Origin: Chryseobacterium gleum
GTDB taxonomy: Bacteria > Bacteroidota > Bacteroidia > Flavobacteriales_F > PHOS-HE28
NCBI GenBank assembly: GCA_945872795.1
Contig: CAMCAZ010000038.1
Span: 1 to 35,738, forward strand
Direction of reading: 5' to 3'
DNA: 35,738 nt
The first letter of the stretch is position 1; the number at the start of each line of letters is the position of its first letter. Shown here piece by piece: positions 1-8,466 of the stretch. The position numbers and the translations under genes are program-made. The notes under the pieces were generated by a model. It was not told where the DNA came from. It did no database searches and saw only the letters and a list, made by a program, of their open reading frames with translations.

Positions 1-109
1 GGGTATCGGCCACGCGTTGAACGCCAGGACCTCCTTCCGCCGCCCCCGACCACTCCTCCCCGCCTCTCGCCGTTCGTGTATCCCTCCCTGCCACGATCGG
101 GCATCCCGG

Positions 110-117
110 TACATTCG
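110..117 (+). promoter_or_regulatory. -7 promoter box of the ABC exporter operon
   Basis: The octamer TACATTCG fits the Bacteroidota -7 consensus TAnnTTTG with the T-to-C variant that recurs in this window. It lies 48 bases before the preferred ATG at 166, so it would give a leader of about 40 bases. I see no convincing -33 box. The rest of 1-165 holds no recognisable gene. Confidence 0.45.
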
Positions 118-165
118 TAGCGTTCCCCACGCGGCCACTTGGCATTCCCTGGGGAACCGTCACGC

Positions 166-909
166 ATGATCCGACTCACCGGAATCCGCAAGAGCTACCG
201 CACCGGAGCCAACATCCTGCAGGTGCTCAAGGGCATCGACCTGCACATCGGCTCGGGCGAACTGGTGAGCATCATGGGCAGCAGCGGCTCCGGAAAAAGC
301 ACTCTGCTGAACATCATTGGCATCCTCGACAATTTCGACAGTGGGGAATACCTGCTGGACAGCATGCCGATCCTCAACCAGAGCGAGACCGAGAACGCCC
401 ACTTGAGGAGCAAGTACATCGGCTTCGTGTTCCAGAGCTTCAACCTCATCAGCTTCAAGAACGCCATGGAGAACGTGGCCTTGCCACTGTACTATCAAGG
501 TGTGGCACGGCGCAAGCGGAACGAACTGGCCTTGGAGATGTTGGGACGTGTAGGCCTGCGCGAGTGGGCTCACCACATGCCCAACGAGATGAGCGGTGGA
601 CAGAAGCAGCGTGTGGCCATCGCCCGGGCGCTCATCAGTGAACCCAAGATCATCCTGGCCGACGAACCCACGGGCGCCCTGGACAGCAAGACCAGCGAGG
701 AAGTGATGGCATTGTTGACCCAGGTGAACCGCGACCTTGGCAAGACCGTGGTCATCGTGACCCATGAACGCGAAGTGGCCGCGGCCACCGAACGCGTCAT
801 CTACCTGCGCGATGGACTGATCGAGAACGCGCACCTGGACCCCAAGAGCCTGAGCACCCGGATGGATGGCGTTTTGGATGTGAAAAAGCCCGCTGGCGAT
901 GTTCGATAA
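166..909 (+). CDS. ABC transporter ATP-binding protein (MacB/LolD type)
   Basis: Cytoplasmic ATPase that powers the two FtsX-type permeases encoded just downstream. All ABC motifs are present: Walker A GSSGSGKS (residues 38-45), Q-loop Q90, signature MSGGQKQR (142-149), Walker B IILADEPT (162-169) and switch His200. The 247-residue length and the LADEPTGALDS stretch are typical of the MacB/LolD subfamily, which drives mechanotransmission rather than bulk import. I chose ATG 166 because the family begins right there (MIRLTGIRKSY); an in-frame TTG at 139 would add nine unlikely residues. The end overlaps the next gene by 11 bases, so the two are probably translationally coupled. The exported substrate cannot be told from sequence. 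Confidence 0.93.
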   Translation: MIRLTGIRKSYRTGANILQVLKGIDLHIGSGELVSIMGSSGSGKSTLLNIIGILDNFDSGEYLLDSMPILNQSETENAHLRSKYIGFVFQSFNLISFKNAMENVALPLYYQGVARRKRNELALEMLGRVGLREWAHHMPNEMSGGQKQRVAIARALISEPKIILADEPTGALDSKTSEEVMALLTQVNRDLGKTVVIVTHEREVAAATERVIYLRDGLIENAHLDPKSLSTRMDGVLDVKKPAGDVR

Positions 910-2143
910 GGAGAAGTGGGGCGAGGTGTTCCAGAGCATCGGCAAGAACAAGCTGAGGGCCCTGCTCACCGGCTTCGCTGTGTTCTGGGGGATCTTCATG
1001 CTCATCATCCTCCTCGGTGCCGGGGCCGGGTTGCGCAACGGCTTCAGTTACAACTTCCGCAACACCGCCACCAACAGCATCCGCATCTGGGGAAACGAGA
1101 CCAGCAAACCATGGAAGGGCCTGCCACCCAATCGCAAGATCGAACTGGAGGATAGCGATATCGACGCCCTGCGGAACGCCATACCGGGGATCGAGTTCAT
1201 CAGTGGCCAGTACAGCGTGTGGCGCGGCCAGAGCAAGCTGCAGTACGGCATGAACACGGGCAACTACACCATCCGGGGCATCGAACCGGAGTTCCGCGAA
1301 CTGCAGCACCAGCGGATCATCGAAGGCCGCTTCATCAATGAGGTGGACCAGGTGCAGCAGCGCAAGGTCATCGTCATCGCCCAGGATTGCCGCGAGGAGC
1401 TCTTCAAGAAGGAGGACCCCTTGCACAAGTGGGTGAACGTGAACGGCATCCCCTTCGAGGTGGTGGGCCTATACGAGTACGAGACCGGCGGCCCAGAGCG
1501 CGGCGAGCGCAGCCCCGTGTTCATCCCCCTTGCCGCCGCGCAGAAGGTCTTCAACGCGAAGGGCATCGTGGACGACATCATGTTCAGTTTCGCGGATGCC
1601 AGCATCGCCGGTGCCAAACAAGCCCAGGAACGTGCGGTACACACCCTGGCACGGCGTCATGATTTCGACCCCACCGACGAACGCGCGCTGTGGGTGAACA
1701 ACAACGTGGAGAACGTGGGCACCATGAGCAACATCTTCAACGGGATCACGGCCTTTCTCTGGTTCGTGGGCATCGGTTCGCTCATCGCCGGCATCGTGGG
1801 TGTCAGCAACATCATGCTCATCGTGGTGAAGGAGCGCACGCGGGAGATCGGCATCCGCAAGGCCTTGGGGGCCACGCCTGCCAACGTCGTCGGCCAGGTC
1901 ATCCTGGAGGCCGTCTTCATCACGGCACTGGCCGGATGGATGGGGCTGGTGCTCGGGGTGTTCCTCATGGAGGGCATCGCAAGCGTGGTGCCCGGCAGCG
2001 AGTTCTTCCGCGACCCCACCATCCAGGTCGATGTGGCCATCTATGCCTTGATCGCGCTCATCGTCTCCGGTGCTCTGGCCGGTTTCATCCCCGCACGCCG
2101 TGCCGCCGCCATCCGTCCCATTGAAGCCTTACGCGACGAATAA
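899..2143 (+). CDS. ABC transporter permease, MacB/FtsX family (first copy)
   Basis: Inner-membrane permease of 414 residues with the MacB plan: one N-terminal membrane helix (about 20-42), a large periplasmic MacB_PCD domain (about 45-270), then three C-terminal helices forming the FtsX domain. The motif ERTREIGIRKALGATPANV in the cytoplasmic loop after the second helix is the family hallmark. It would work with the ATPase at 166 and the fusion protein at 3441. Its start lies inside the ATPase gene (11-base overlap) and its stop is four bases before the next permease. It is clearly paralogous to that neighbour: both open MFDxxxWGEx and share the loop motif and length. The pair may form a heterodimer; that is inference. 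Confidence 0.93.
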   Translation: MFDKEKWGEVFQSIGKNKLRALLTGFAVFWGIFMLIILLGAGAGLRNGFSYNFRNTATNSIRIWGNETSKPWKGLPPNRKIELEDSDIDALRNAIPGIEFISGQYSVWRGQSKLQYGMNTGNYTIRGIEPEFRELQHQRIIEGRFINEVDQVQQRKVIVIAQDCREELFKKEDPLHKWVNVNGIPFEVVGLYEYETGGPERGERSPVFIPLAAAQKVFNAKGIVDDIMFSFADASIAGAKQAQERAVHTLARRHDFDPTDERALWVNNNVENVGTMSNIFNGITAFLWFVGIGSLIAGIVGVSNIMLIVVKERTREIGIRKALGATPANVVGQVILEAVFITALAGWMGLVLGVFLMEGIASVVPGSEFFRDPTIQVDVAIYALIALIVSGALAGFIPARRAAAIRPIEALRDE

Positions 2144-2147
2144 CGCC

Positions 2148-3395
2148 ATGTTCGACAGCGACCGCTGGGGAGAGATCTGGAACACGCTGAGCCGCAACAA
2201 GCTCCGCAGCTTCCTCACCATGTTCGGTGTGGGCTGGGGCATCTTCATGCTGGTGGTGATGCTGGGCATGGGCAATGGCCTGAAGAACGCGGTGTTGGGC
2301 GGCTTCGAAGGTTTCGCCACCAACAGTGCCTTCCTGTGGACCATGCCCACCACCAAGCCTTATGCCGGCTTCCAGAAGGGGCGCAACTTCAACTTCGACA
2401 ACGAGGATGTGGATATCATCCGGCGCAATGTACCCGGCCTCGAACTCTGTTCACCCCAATTGCAACTGGGCGGCTGGCAGGGTGGTAACAACGTAAGCTA
2501 CAATGGCAAGATCGGTGCTTTCTCCGTGTACGGCAGCGAGCCCGAGGTCATCAAAGTGGAAGCCATCCGCCTTCCCGAGGGCCGCTTCCTGAACCATGCC
2601 GACCTGGCGGAAGAACGCAAGGTTGCCGTCATCGGCATGGAGGTGGTCAAGTTGCTCTTCGGTGGCAAGTCACCGTTGGGCGAGTACATCAAGATCAACG
2701 GTGTGTATTTCCAGGTGGTGGGCGTGAGCAAGAAGAAGAGCAGCGCCGAGATGGGCGACAACCCCGACGCCAAGATCTACGTGCCCTTCACCACCTTCCA
2801 GAAGTCCTTCAACGCCCTGAACGAGGTCCACTGGTTCACCATCATCGCCAAGCCCGGTGTGAGCGTGGCCGATGTGGAGAAACAGATCCGTGCGCTCATG
2901 GCCCGCAAGCACCGCGTGGACCCAACGGACGAAAGCGCTTTCGGCAGTTGGAACATGCAGGAGTTCTACGGCATGATGAACGGTCTCTTCATCGGCATCG
3001 GCGGCCTCAGCTGGTTCGTGGGCATCTGCACCTTGCTTGCGGGTGCCATCGGCATCGGCAACATCATGCTCGTGAGCATCCAGGAGCGCACCAAGGAGAT
3101 CGGTATCCGCCGCAGCCTGGGCGCCACACCGCGCAACATCACCGGCCAGATCGTGCAGGAGGCCCTCACGCTCACCTTCATCGCCGGCTACTTCGGGCTG
3201 TTGGTCGGTGTGGGTGTCCTGGAGGTCATCCGATCCGTGGCCGGCGATGCGGACTTCTTCAAGAACCCCGGGGTTGACCTCTTTGTGGCCCTGGTGGCCT
3301 TCGCCGTTCTCATTGCCAGTGGGTTATTGGCCGGTCTGCTGCCCGCGCGAAGAGCCCTTGCCATCAAAGCCGTGGACGCACTAAGAGCAGAATAG
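2148..3395 (+). CDS. ABC transporter permease, MacB/FtsX family (second copy)
   Basis: A 415-residue paralogue of the upstream permease with the same layout: N-terminal helix at about 20-42, periplasmic MacB_PCD domain, three C-terminal helices, and the loop motif ERTKEIGIRRSLGATPRNI. ATG 2148 matches the MFDSDRWGEIW opening of its twin; the frame stays open upstream to 2070 but that stretch overlaps the first permease. The gene follows its neighbour after four bases and precedes the membrane fusion protein by 45 bases. Two non-identical permeases next to one ATPase suggest a heteromeric transporter, as in other Bacteroidota MacB-like operons. The substrate (peptide, lipoprotein, macrolide-like compound) is unknown. 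Confidence 0.93.
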   Translation: MFDSDRWGEIWNTLSRNKLRSFLTMFGVGWGIFMLVVMLGMGNGLKNAVLGGFEGFATNSAFLWTMPTTKPYAGFQKGRNFNFDNEDVDIIRRNVPGLELCSPQLQLGGWQGGNNVSYNGKIGAFSVYGSEPEVIKVEAIRLPEGRFLNHADLAEERKVAVIGMEVVKLLFGGKSPLGEYIKINGVYFQVVGVSKKKSSAEMGDNPDAKIYVPFTTFQKSFNALNEVHWFTIIAKPGVSVADVEKQIRALMARKHRVDPTDESAFGSWNMQEFYGMMNGLFIGIGGLSWFVGICTLLAGAIGIGNIMLVSIQERTKEIGIRRSLGATPRNITGQIVQEALTLTFIAGYFGLLVGVGVLEVIRSVAGDADFFKNPGVDLFVALVAFAVLIASGLLAGLLPARRALAIKAVDALRAE

Positions 3396-3440
3396 ATCCC
3401 ATACGCGATGCCGGCCGGGCCGGTCCGACAACAACACACC

Positions 3441-4556
3441 ATGAAACGCATCCTCAAATACCTCCTCTTCCTCGGACTTGGCGTCCTCTTCATCTGGACC
3501 ATGTACTTCCTCTACCAGAAGAGCGCCAGCAAGCCGGACGAGTTCGCCATCGAAACGCTGAAGCGCAACAACGTGGTGAAGAAGACCGTGGCCAACGGCA
3601 AGATCGTGCCGCGCAAGGAGATCCTCATCAAGCCCGTGGTCAGCGGCATCATCGCCGAGCTCTATGTGGAGGCCGGTGACATCGTGAAGAAGGACCAGCC
3701 CCTGGCCAAGATCAAGATCGTGCCCGACATGCTTTCGCTCAGCAATGCCGAGAACCGCCTGCGCAACTCGGAGATCGCGGAGCAGAACGCCAAGCTGAAC
3801 TACGACCGGAACAAGCCCCTGGCCGAGAAGGGCGTGATCAGTGCGGCGGAGATGCAGACCTTTGACATCGCATTGAAGAACGCCAAACAGGAGGTGAGCG
3901 CCGCCCAGGAAGCCTTGCAAGTGGTACGGGACGGCATCAGCCGCAGCAGTGCTGGCAACACCATCGTGCGCAGCACCATCGACGGCATGATCCTCGACGT
4001 GCCGGTGAAAGAGGGCAACAGCGTGATCGAGCGCAACAACTTCAACGAGGGCACCACCGTGGCCGCCATTGCCGATATGACGGACCTCATCTTCCAAGGG
4101 AAAGTGGATGAGAGCGAGGTGGGCAAGGTGAAGTTGGGCATGCCGGTGGTGCTCACCGTGGGCGCCATCGAGAACACGAAGTGGGATGCCGAGTTGGAGT
4201 ACATCGCACCAAAAGGTGTGGAGGAGAACGGGGCCATCCAGTTCGAGATCCGCGCCGCAGTGAAGGTGAGCGAAGGCCAGGACCTGCGAAGTGGGTACAG
4301 TGCCAATGCCGATATCGTGCTCGAAAAGCGCGACAGTGTCCTCACGGTACCGGAAAGCATCGTCGAGTTCAACGTCACCGGTGACAGCGCCTTCGTACAA
4401 GTGAAGAACGGTGAGGATTGGAAGCGCACCTACATCCGCACAGGGCTCAGTGATGGCATCAACCTGGAAGTGCTGGAAGGAGTGAGCGCCGATACCGAAC
4501 TGAAGGGTGCGAAAAAGGAGAAGACCGAGGTTGAAGTGAGCGTGGGCGGCGAATAA
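3441..4556 (+). CDS. Membrane fusion protein (HlyD/MacA-type periplasmic adaptor)
   Basis: Periplasmic adaptor linking the ABC permeases to the outer membrane. The 371 residues comprise a single N-terminal membrane anchor (about 5-25), the first half of a barrel-sandwich (lipoyl-like) domain around KPVVSGIIAELYVEAGD (64-80), an alpha-helical hairpin rich in Asn, Ala and Glu (about 98-165), the second half of the lipoyl-like domain, then beta-barrel and membrane-proximal domains. ATG 3441 gives the anchor directly; an upstream in-frame ATG at 3408 would add eleven residues (MPAGPVRQQHT) unlike a signal sequence. It is the last gene of the exporter operon. No TolC-like outer-membrane partner is visible in the window, so it must be encoded elsewhere. 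Confidence 0.92.
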   Translation: MKRILKYLLFLGLGVLFIWTMYFLYQKSASKPDEFAIETLKRNNVVKKTVANGKIVPRKEILIKPVVSGIIAELYVEAGDIVKKDQPLAKIKIVPDMLSLSNAENRLRNSEIAEQNAKLNYDRNKPLAEKGVISAAEMQTFDIALKNAKQEVSAAQEALQVVRDGISRSSAGNTIVRSTIDGMILDVPVKEGNSVIERNNFNEGTTVAAIADMTDLIFQGKVDESEVGKVKLGMPVVLTVGAIENTKWDAELEYIAPKGVEENGAIQFEIRAAVKVSEGQDLRSGYSANADIVLEKRDSVLTVPESIVEFNVTGDSAFVQVKNGEDWKRTYIRTGLSDGINLEVLEGVSADTELKGAKKEKTEVEVSVGGE

Positions 4557-4570
4557 CCGTTCGTGTTGCG

Positions 4571-4578
4571 GATATTCG
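4571..4578 (+). promoter_or_regulatory. -7-like box GATATTCG, four bases before the ATG
   Basis: GATATTCG matches TAnnTTYG at all fixed positions but the first. It ends four bases before ATG 4583, the same spacing as at 6398, 8455, 22008, 25600, 29664 and 35047. This spacing predicts a transcript starting at or beside the start codon. Confidence 0.35.
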
Positions 4579-4582
4579 CAGC

Positions 4583-6088
4583 ATGAGCCTTCGCAAGAAC
4601 CTACTTCTGCCTGCCTTTGGTCTGGCCCTTCTGAGCCATGCACAACAACCGGACCTGAACGCCCTTGATGCCTACGTCGCGGACGCTGTGGTGAAGTTCG
4701 ACCAGCCCGGTCTGGCCGTGGGCATCGTGAAGGATGGCCAGTTGGTCTGGAGCAAGGGCTATGGCAAACTGGACCTGGCCAAGGCTGAAGCGGTGACGCC
4801 CAATTCCATCTTCTTCATCGCCAGCATCAGCAAGGCCTTCACCGCCTGTGCCGTCGGCCTGCTGGTGGACGAAGGCAAGCTTGCTTGGAACGACCCGGTG
4901 GTGAAGCACATGCCCTGGTTCAGCACACCGAACCCCTATGTGACCCAGAACATGATGGTGAAGGACCTGCTGTGCCACCGCAGCGGATGGATCACCTTCG
5001 ACGGCGACCTGCTGTGGTACGGCACGGGGCTCACCCAACGCGAGATCCTGGAGCGGCACGCGCAGGAGCCGTTCACGCACGCCTTCCGCGATGAGTTCGG
5101 GTACAGCAACCTGATGTTCATCGCCGCCGCACAGTTGATCGAAGCCGTGAGCGGCAGGACATGGGACGCCTTCGTCACCGAGCGCATCCTGCAACCACTG
5201 CAGATGACGCGCACCACCGTGGAGACCGCCGACCTCGCCCGTTTCACGGACGTTGCGCTGCCGCACGTGCGCAAAGGACAAGATCCCGCCGCACCGCAGA
5301 TGAGCATGCCCTATCAGGCCCTGCAGGGTGCTGATGGCGCCACGGGCATCAACAGCTGCATCACCGACCTGGCCAAGTGGGACGCCATGTGGGCGAACGA
5401 AGGAAAGGTGGGCGAGAAGGCCTTCCTCAGCCCGGCCACCTATGGCACCATTACCAGCAACCACCTGGCCATGGGCGGTCGGCGCGATGGTGCGGCGCTC
5501 GGCTGGTTCCTGGAGGACTTCAATGGCAATGCCGTGATCACCCATAGTGGGGGCATGCCGGGCTTCATCCTCAACCATGCCGTAGTGCCGGACAAGGACC
5601 TCGCGGTCATCTGCCTGGGCAACGGCGAGAGCTACAGCGTGTTCGCCATCACCAACAAGATCATGGACCTGTACCTCGGCGACGGCACCGCCGACCCGGT
5701 GGGCGACATGTTGCCCCGTCTGGCCAAACGGGCTGAACGGGAGGCCAAGCGCCGCGCCGACCGGGTGGCGGCCCGGATCCCCAAGACCAAGCCCACAGCA
5801 CCGCTGGCCAGCATCGCGGGAACCTACGCGGACAAGATCTACGGCGAGGCCACCATCGTCGATGACCTGGGCAGCCCCATCCTGTCCTTCCGGCCCGCCA
5901 AGGAGCTCCTCACCGGCAAGCTGGTCCACTGGCACTACGACACCTGGATGTGGGAGCATGCCGACCCTTTCCTGGAGCCCGGCTACATCACCTTCCAGTT
6001 CGATGGCAACCACCAGGTCACCGGCTTCAAGGTGGAGCTGCACAGCCCGGACTTCCACTTCTACAAGCTGGACTTTCGGCGGCAGTAG
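4583..6088 (+). CDS. Secreted serine hydrolase, class C beta-lactamase family, DUF3471-like C-terminus
   Basis: A 501-residue exported protein with a signal peptide (about 1-20, ending SHAQQ). The serine beta-lactamase/esterase fold is shown by SISK (81-84; nucleophile Ser81 and general-base Lys84), YSN (174-176; Tyr174) and HSGG (321-324; the HxG/KTG equivalent). The last 100 residues, with WHYDTWMWEH and a TFQFDGNHQVTGFKVEL-like strand, resemble the DUF3471 beta-barrel common on such proteins. The family covers D-amino peptidases, esterases and beta-lactamase relatives; HxG rather than KTG and the extra domain favour a peptidase or esterase over resistance. It follows the exporter by 26 bases but has its own promoter-like box. 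Confidence 0.9.
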   Translation: MSLRKNLLLPAFGLALLSHAQQPDLNALDAYVADAVVKFDQPGLAVGIVKDGQLVWSKGYGKLDLAKAEAVTPNSIFFIASISKAFTACAVGLLVDEGKLAWNDPVVKHMPWFSTPNPYVTQNMMVKDLLCHRSGWITFDGDLLWYGTGLTQREILERHAQEPFTHAFRDEFGYSNLMFIAAAQLIEAVSGRTWDAFVTERILQPLQMTRTTVETADLARFTDVALPHVRKGQDPAAPQMSMPYQALQGADGATGINSCITDLAKWDAMWANEGKVGEKAFLSPATYGTITSNHLAMGGRRDGAALGWFLEDFNGNAVITHSGGMPGFILNHAVVPDKDLAVICLGNGESYSVFAITNKIMDLYLGDGTADPVGDMLPRLAKRAEREAKRRADRVAARIPKTKPTAPLASIAGTYADKIYGEATIVDDLGSPILSFRPAKELLTGKLVHWHYDTWMWEHADPFLEPGYITFQFDGNHQVTGFKVELHSPDFHFYKLDFRRQ

Positions 6089-6397
6089 TTCAATGCTCCC
6101 ACATCCAAGCTCCTTTGTTGGCCGATCCGGAGCCGGATGCCGCCGTGAGCTCGACACCATTGGCCGACCTGCGGTCGCATTACCCAGCATGCCGATGCAT
6201 CGATGGTCTGCCTGTTGAACGCCATCATGAACCTGATGGTCTCGATCGTTCGGCTGCCCACTGCCAGCATCGTGCAACGGCACTCGAGCCCCGCCAGAGC
6301 GCTTTCCGGGTGACCTTGGCCACATCCCTCAGTTGCCACGCGTGGGAGCTGAGTTGGATCGGCCATGAACGCCTGAGGACCGGCCCCGTTCATTGTG
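6089..6397. other. Intergenic stretch without a gene
   Basis: About 310 bases between the serine hydrolase and the membrane protein. I see no convincing coding frame. It contains a small inverted repeat ATCCG-GAGC-CGGAT (6125-6138 region) and the ten-base palindrome CGATGCATCG (6191-6200 region). Neither looks like a strong terminator. Confidence 0.4.
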
Positions 6398-6405
6398 CAT
6401 CTTTG
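6398..6405 (+). promoter_or_regulatory. -7-like box CATCTTTG, four bases before the ATG
   Basis: CATCTTTG fits TAnnTTTG except the first base and ends four bases before ATG 6410. It supports that ATG over the in-frame GTG at 6395, which would lie upstream of the box and outside the transcript. Confidence 0.4.
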
Positions 6406-6409
6406 GGGC

Positions 6410-7756
6410 ATGTCCCGCGTGTTGCCCGTCCTTGGCTTCTTCCTGCTGGTGCTCGCGCTCAGCAGCTGGCACCTGGACCGCGGGCACAACGCCAACACCC
6501 TGAGCCGCGCCGCCATGGTGGCCGCACTGGTGGAACGCCACAGCCTGAAGATCGACGCCTACCACGAGCTGACGGACGACAAGGCGCTGGTGGATGGCCA
6601 CTACTACTCGGAGAAAGCCCCGCTGCCCGCCTTGGTGGTGGTGCCCTTCTGGTGGCTTGCCGACCGGCTCCACCTCATCGAACGGGGTGATCACGGCCTG
6701 CTCACCGACGACCTGCTGGCCCTCGGAGGATTCCTCTGTGGCAGCGTGCCCTTCGCGCTCATCATCACCCTCACCTGGCTGCGGGTGCGCGAACGGCCCA
6801 CCGCCCTGCCTGGCACATGGATGGTGCTGCTCCCCTTCTTCGGCTCCTTCCTGTTCGTGTACAGCGGCAGTTTTCACGGTCACCTGCTCGCCGCGCTCTG
6901 CCTACTGATCGCCTGGCGGGCCCGCAGCGGTGGACAGCACCTGTGGAGCGGTGCCTTCGCCGCGGGGGCGGTGCTCAGCGAATACAGCCTCTTCGTGTTC
7001 CCGTTGATCTGGGTGCTGCAGGACCTGGCCCAAGGGCGCTGGCGTTCGCTGCTCCGCATGGCGCTCGGTGGTGCACCCGGCCTCGCGCTGCTGCTGGTGG
7101 CCAACTACAAGGTCACCGGTTCACCCTTCACGCTGCCTTACACTCATGTGGCCAGTCACGTGGACACCACGGGCTTCTTCGGCATGTCCGTTCCTTCGCT
7201 GGAAGCCCTGTGGGGCCTGCTCTTCTCCTTCTACCGGGGCCTCTTCACCCACGCACCGGTGGCCATCCTGGGCGTGGTGGTCCTGCTGGTGCTTCGGCCA
7301 CGGACGGCCTGGCGCGAATGGCTCTTCCACCCCTTGTTGCTGCCTTCCGTCGCGCTCCTGCTGATGATGGCATCGCACAGCATGTGGTGGGGCGGCTGGG
7401 CCTTCGGTCCGCGGCACCTGACGGCCATCGCCGTGCTGCTGATCGCCGGGGGACTACCCCTCCTGCCCGACCGGGGTTGGGTGCGCTGGTCACTGCTGTT
7501 GCTGGGGTCGTGGGGACTGTTGCTCGCCTTCGCGGCCAAAAGCACCACCGGCTACAGCCTGCCCACGGAGGTCATGCATCCCTTCCGCGACCTGATGTGG
7601 CCCGCCATCAGCGGCAAACGGTTCAGCCACATGCAGTGGGCCGTGGATGTGGGCTTCTCCGCCACCATGGGCACCACGCTCTTCGTGCTCGCCTTCCTTG
7701 CCGCGCTCCGCTGGACCAGGCGTGCCGCGGAAACCATCAACCCCGCCCAGACCTGA
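6410..7756 (+). CDS. Multipass membrane protein, possible GT-C-type glycosyltransferase
   Basis: A 448-residue integral membrane protein with about ten to eleven hydrophobic helices. After the first helix comes a conserved-looking loop (about 20-75) with SRAAMVAALVERHSLKID, a Tyr/His-rich stretch and KAPLP. This loop pattern recalls large bacterial GT-C/ArnT-like (glycosyltransferase 39) proteins that use lipid-linked sugars, but the usual acidic DD/DE catalytic pair is not obvious. I would call the function unproven. ATG 6410 is preferred because a -7 box ends four bases before it. Its TGA stop shares one base with the ATG of rsmE (TGATG), so the two genes are probably translated in tandem. 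Other possibility: an uncharacterised family of membrane proteins. Confidence 0.75.
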   Translation: MSRVLPVLGFFLLVLALSSWHLDRGHNANTLSRAAMVAALVERHSLKIDAYHELTDDKALVDGHYYSEKAPLPALVVVPFWWLADRLHLIERGDHGLLTDDLLALGGFLCGSVPFALIITLTWLRVRERPTALPGTWMVLLPFFGSFLFVYSGSFHGHLLAALCLLIAWRARSGGQHLWSGAFAAGAVLSEYSLFVFPLIWVLQDLAQGRWRSLLRMALGGAPGLALLLVANYKVTGSPFTLPYTHVASHVDTTGFFGMSVPSLEALWGLLFSFYRGLFTHAPVAILGVVVLLVLRPRTAWREWLFHPLLLPSVALLLMMASHSMWWGGWAFGPRHLTAIAVLLIAGGLPLLPDRGWVRWSLLLLGSWGLLLAFAAKSTTGYSLPTEVMHPFRDLMWPAISGKRFSHMQWAVDVGFSATMGTTLFVLAFLAALRWTRRAAETINPAQT

Positions 7757-8457
7757 TGCAACAGTTCCATTGCCCCGAGTTGGACGACGACGTGGTGGAG
7801 CTTCCCGAAGAGGAGGCCCACCATGCGGGATCCGTGCTGCGCCTGAAGGTCGGCGACCGGATCGCACTGCTCAACGGACGCGGCCTGCGGGTGGAGGCCA
7901 TGCTCATCGAGGTGGGCCGGTCGCGGGTCGTGTCGCAGGTGATCTCACGCGCTTCCCTGCCCTTGGAACGTGCCCACCGCATCCACCTGGCGGTGGCGCC
8001 CACCAAGCAGATGGACCGCTTCGAATGGTTCGTGGAGAAGGCCGTGGAGATCGGTGTGGACCGCATCACACCGCTGGTCACGTCACGCACCGAACGCGCC
8101 CGCCTGCGCATCGACCGCCTGGACCGCGTGGCCATCAGTGCTATGAAGCAGAGCCAGCGGACCTGGCTTCCCGTGATCGACGAGCTGACGGAACTGAAGG
8201 ACCTGCTCACCGAGGAACTGCCCGCGCAACGGTTCTTCGGCTGGTGCGAAGGGGAGCATGCCCCCTTGATGGAGCGTTATTCCCCGCGCGCGGATGCCTT
8301 GGTGTTCATCGGCCCCGAGGGCGACTTCACCCCTGCCGAGGCCGAACTGTTGCGCAAGCACCACGTGCAGGCCATCGCACTGGGCAGCGCCCGCCTTCGC
8401 ACCGAGACCGCCGCCCTCGCCGCCTGCACCTGGATGAGCCTGGCCCAGCAGCGGTAA
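7756..8457 (+). CDS. rsmE: 16S rRNA (uracil-1498-N3)-methyltransferase RsmE
   Basis: Methylates N3 of U1498 in 16S rRNA of assembled 30S subunits, using S-adenosylmethionine. The 233 residues match the family length. An N-terminal PUA-like domain (about 1-70, with AHHAGSVLRLKVGD) is followed by the SPOUT/trefoil-knot methyltransferase domain. Its diagnostic motifs are IGPEGDF (185-191; usually GPEGGF) and LGSARLRTETAALAA (209-223). The Asp in place of the second Gly of GPEGG is seen in some Bacteroidota but is worth noting. Start ATG 7756 overlaps the stop of the membrane-protein gene by one base. The TAA stop forms the first bases of the next promoter box. Confidence 0.95.
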   Translation: MQQFHCPELDDDVVELPEEEAHHAGSVLRLKVGDRIALLNGRGLRVEAMLIEVGRSRVVSQVISRASLPLERAHRIHLAVAPTKQMDRFEWFVEKAVEIGVDRITPLVTSRTERARLRIDRLDRVAISAMKQSQRTWLPVIDELTELKDLLTEELPAQRFFGWCEGEHAPLMERYSPRADALVFIGPEGDFTPAEAELLRKHHVQAIALGSARLRTETAALAACTWMSLAQQR

Positions 8458-8462
8458 CTTCG
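8455..8462 (+). promoter_or_regulatory. -7 box TAACTTCG built on the rsmE stop codon
   Basis: TAACTTCG is a full match to TAnnTTYG. Its first three bases are the TAA stop of rsmE, and it ends four bases before the next ATG at 8467. It would give the DUF4159 gene its own, probably leaderless, transcript. Confidence 0.5.
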
Positions 8463-8466
8463 TCCC

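Noticed and set aside
4601-6325. A 574-codon minus-strand open frame over the serine hydrolase
   Set aside because: The plus-strand gene has all catalytic motifs and a signal peptide; the antisense frame has none.
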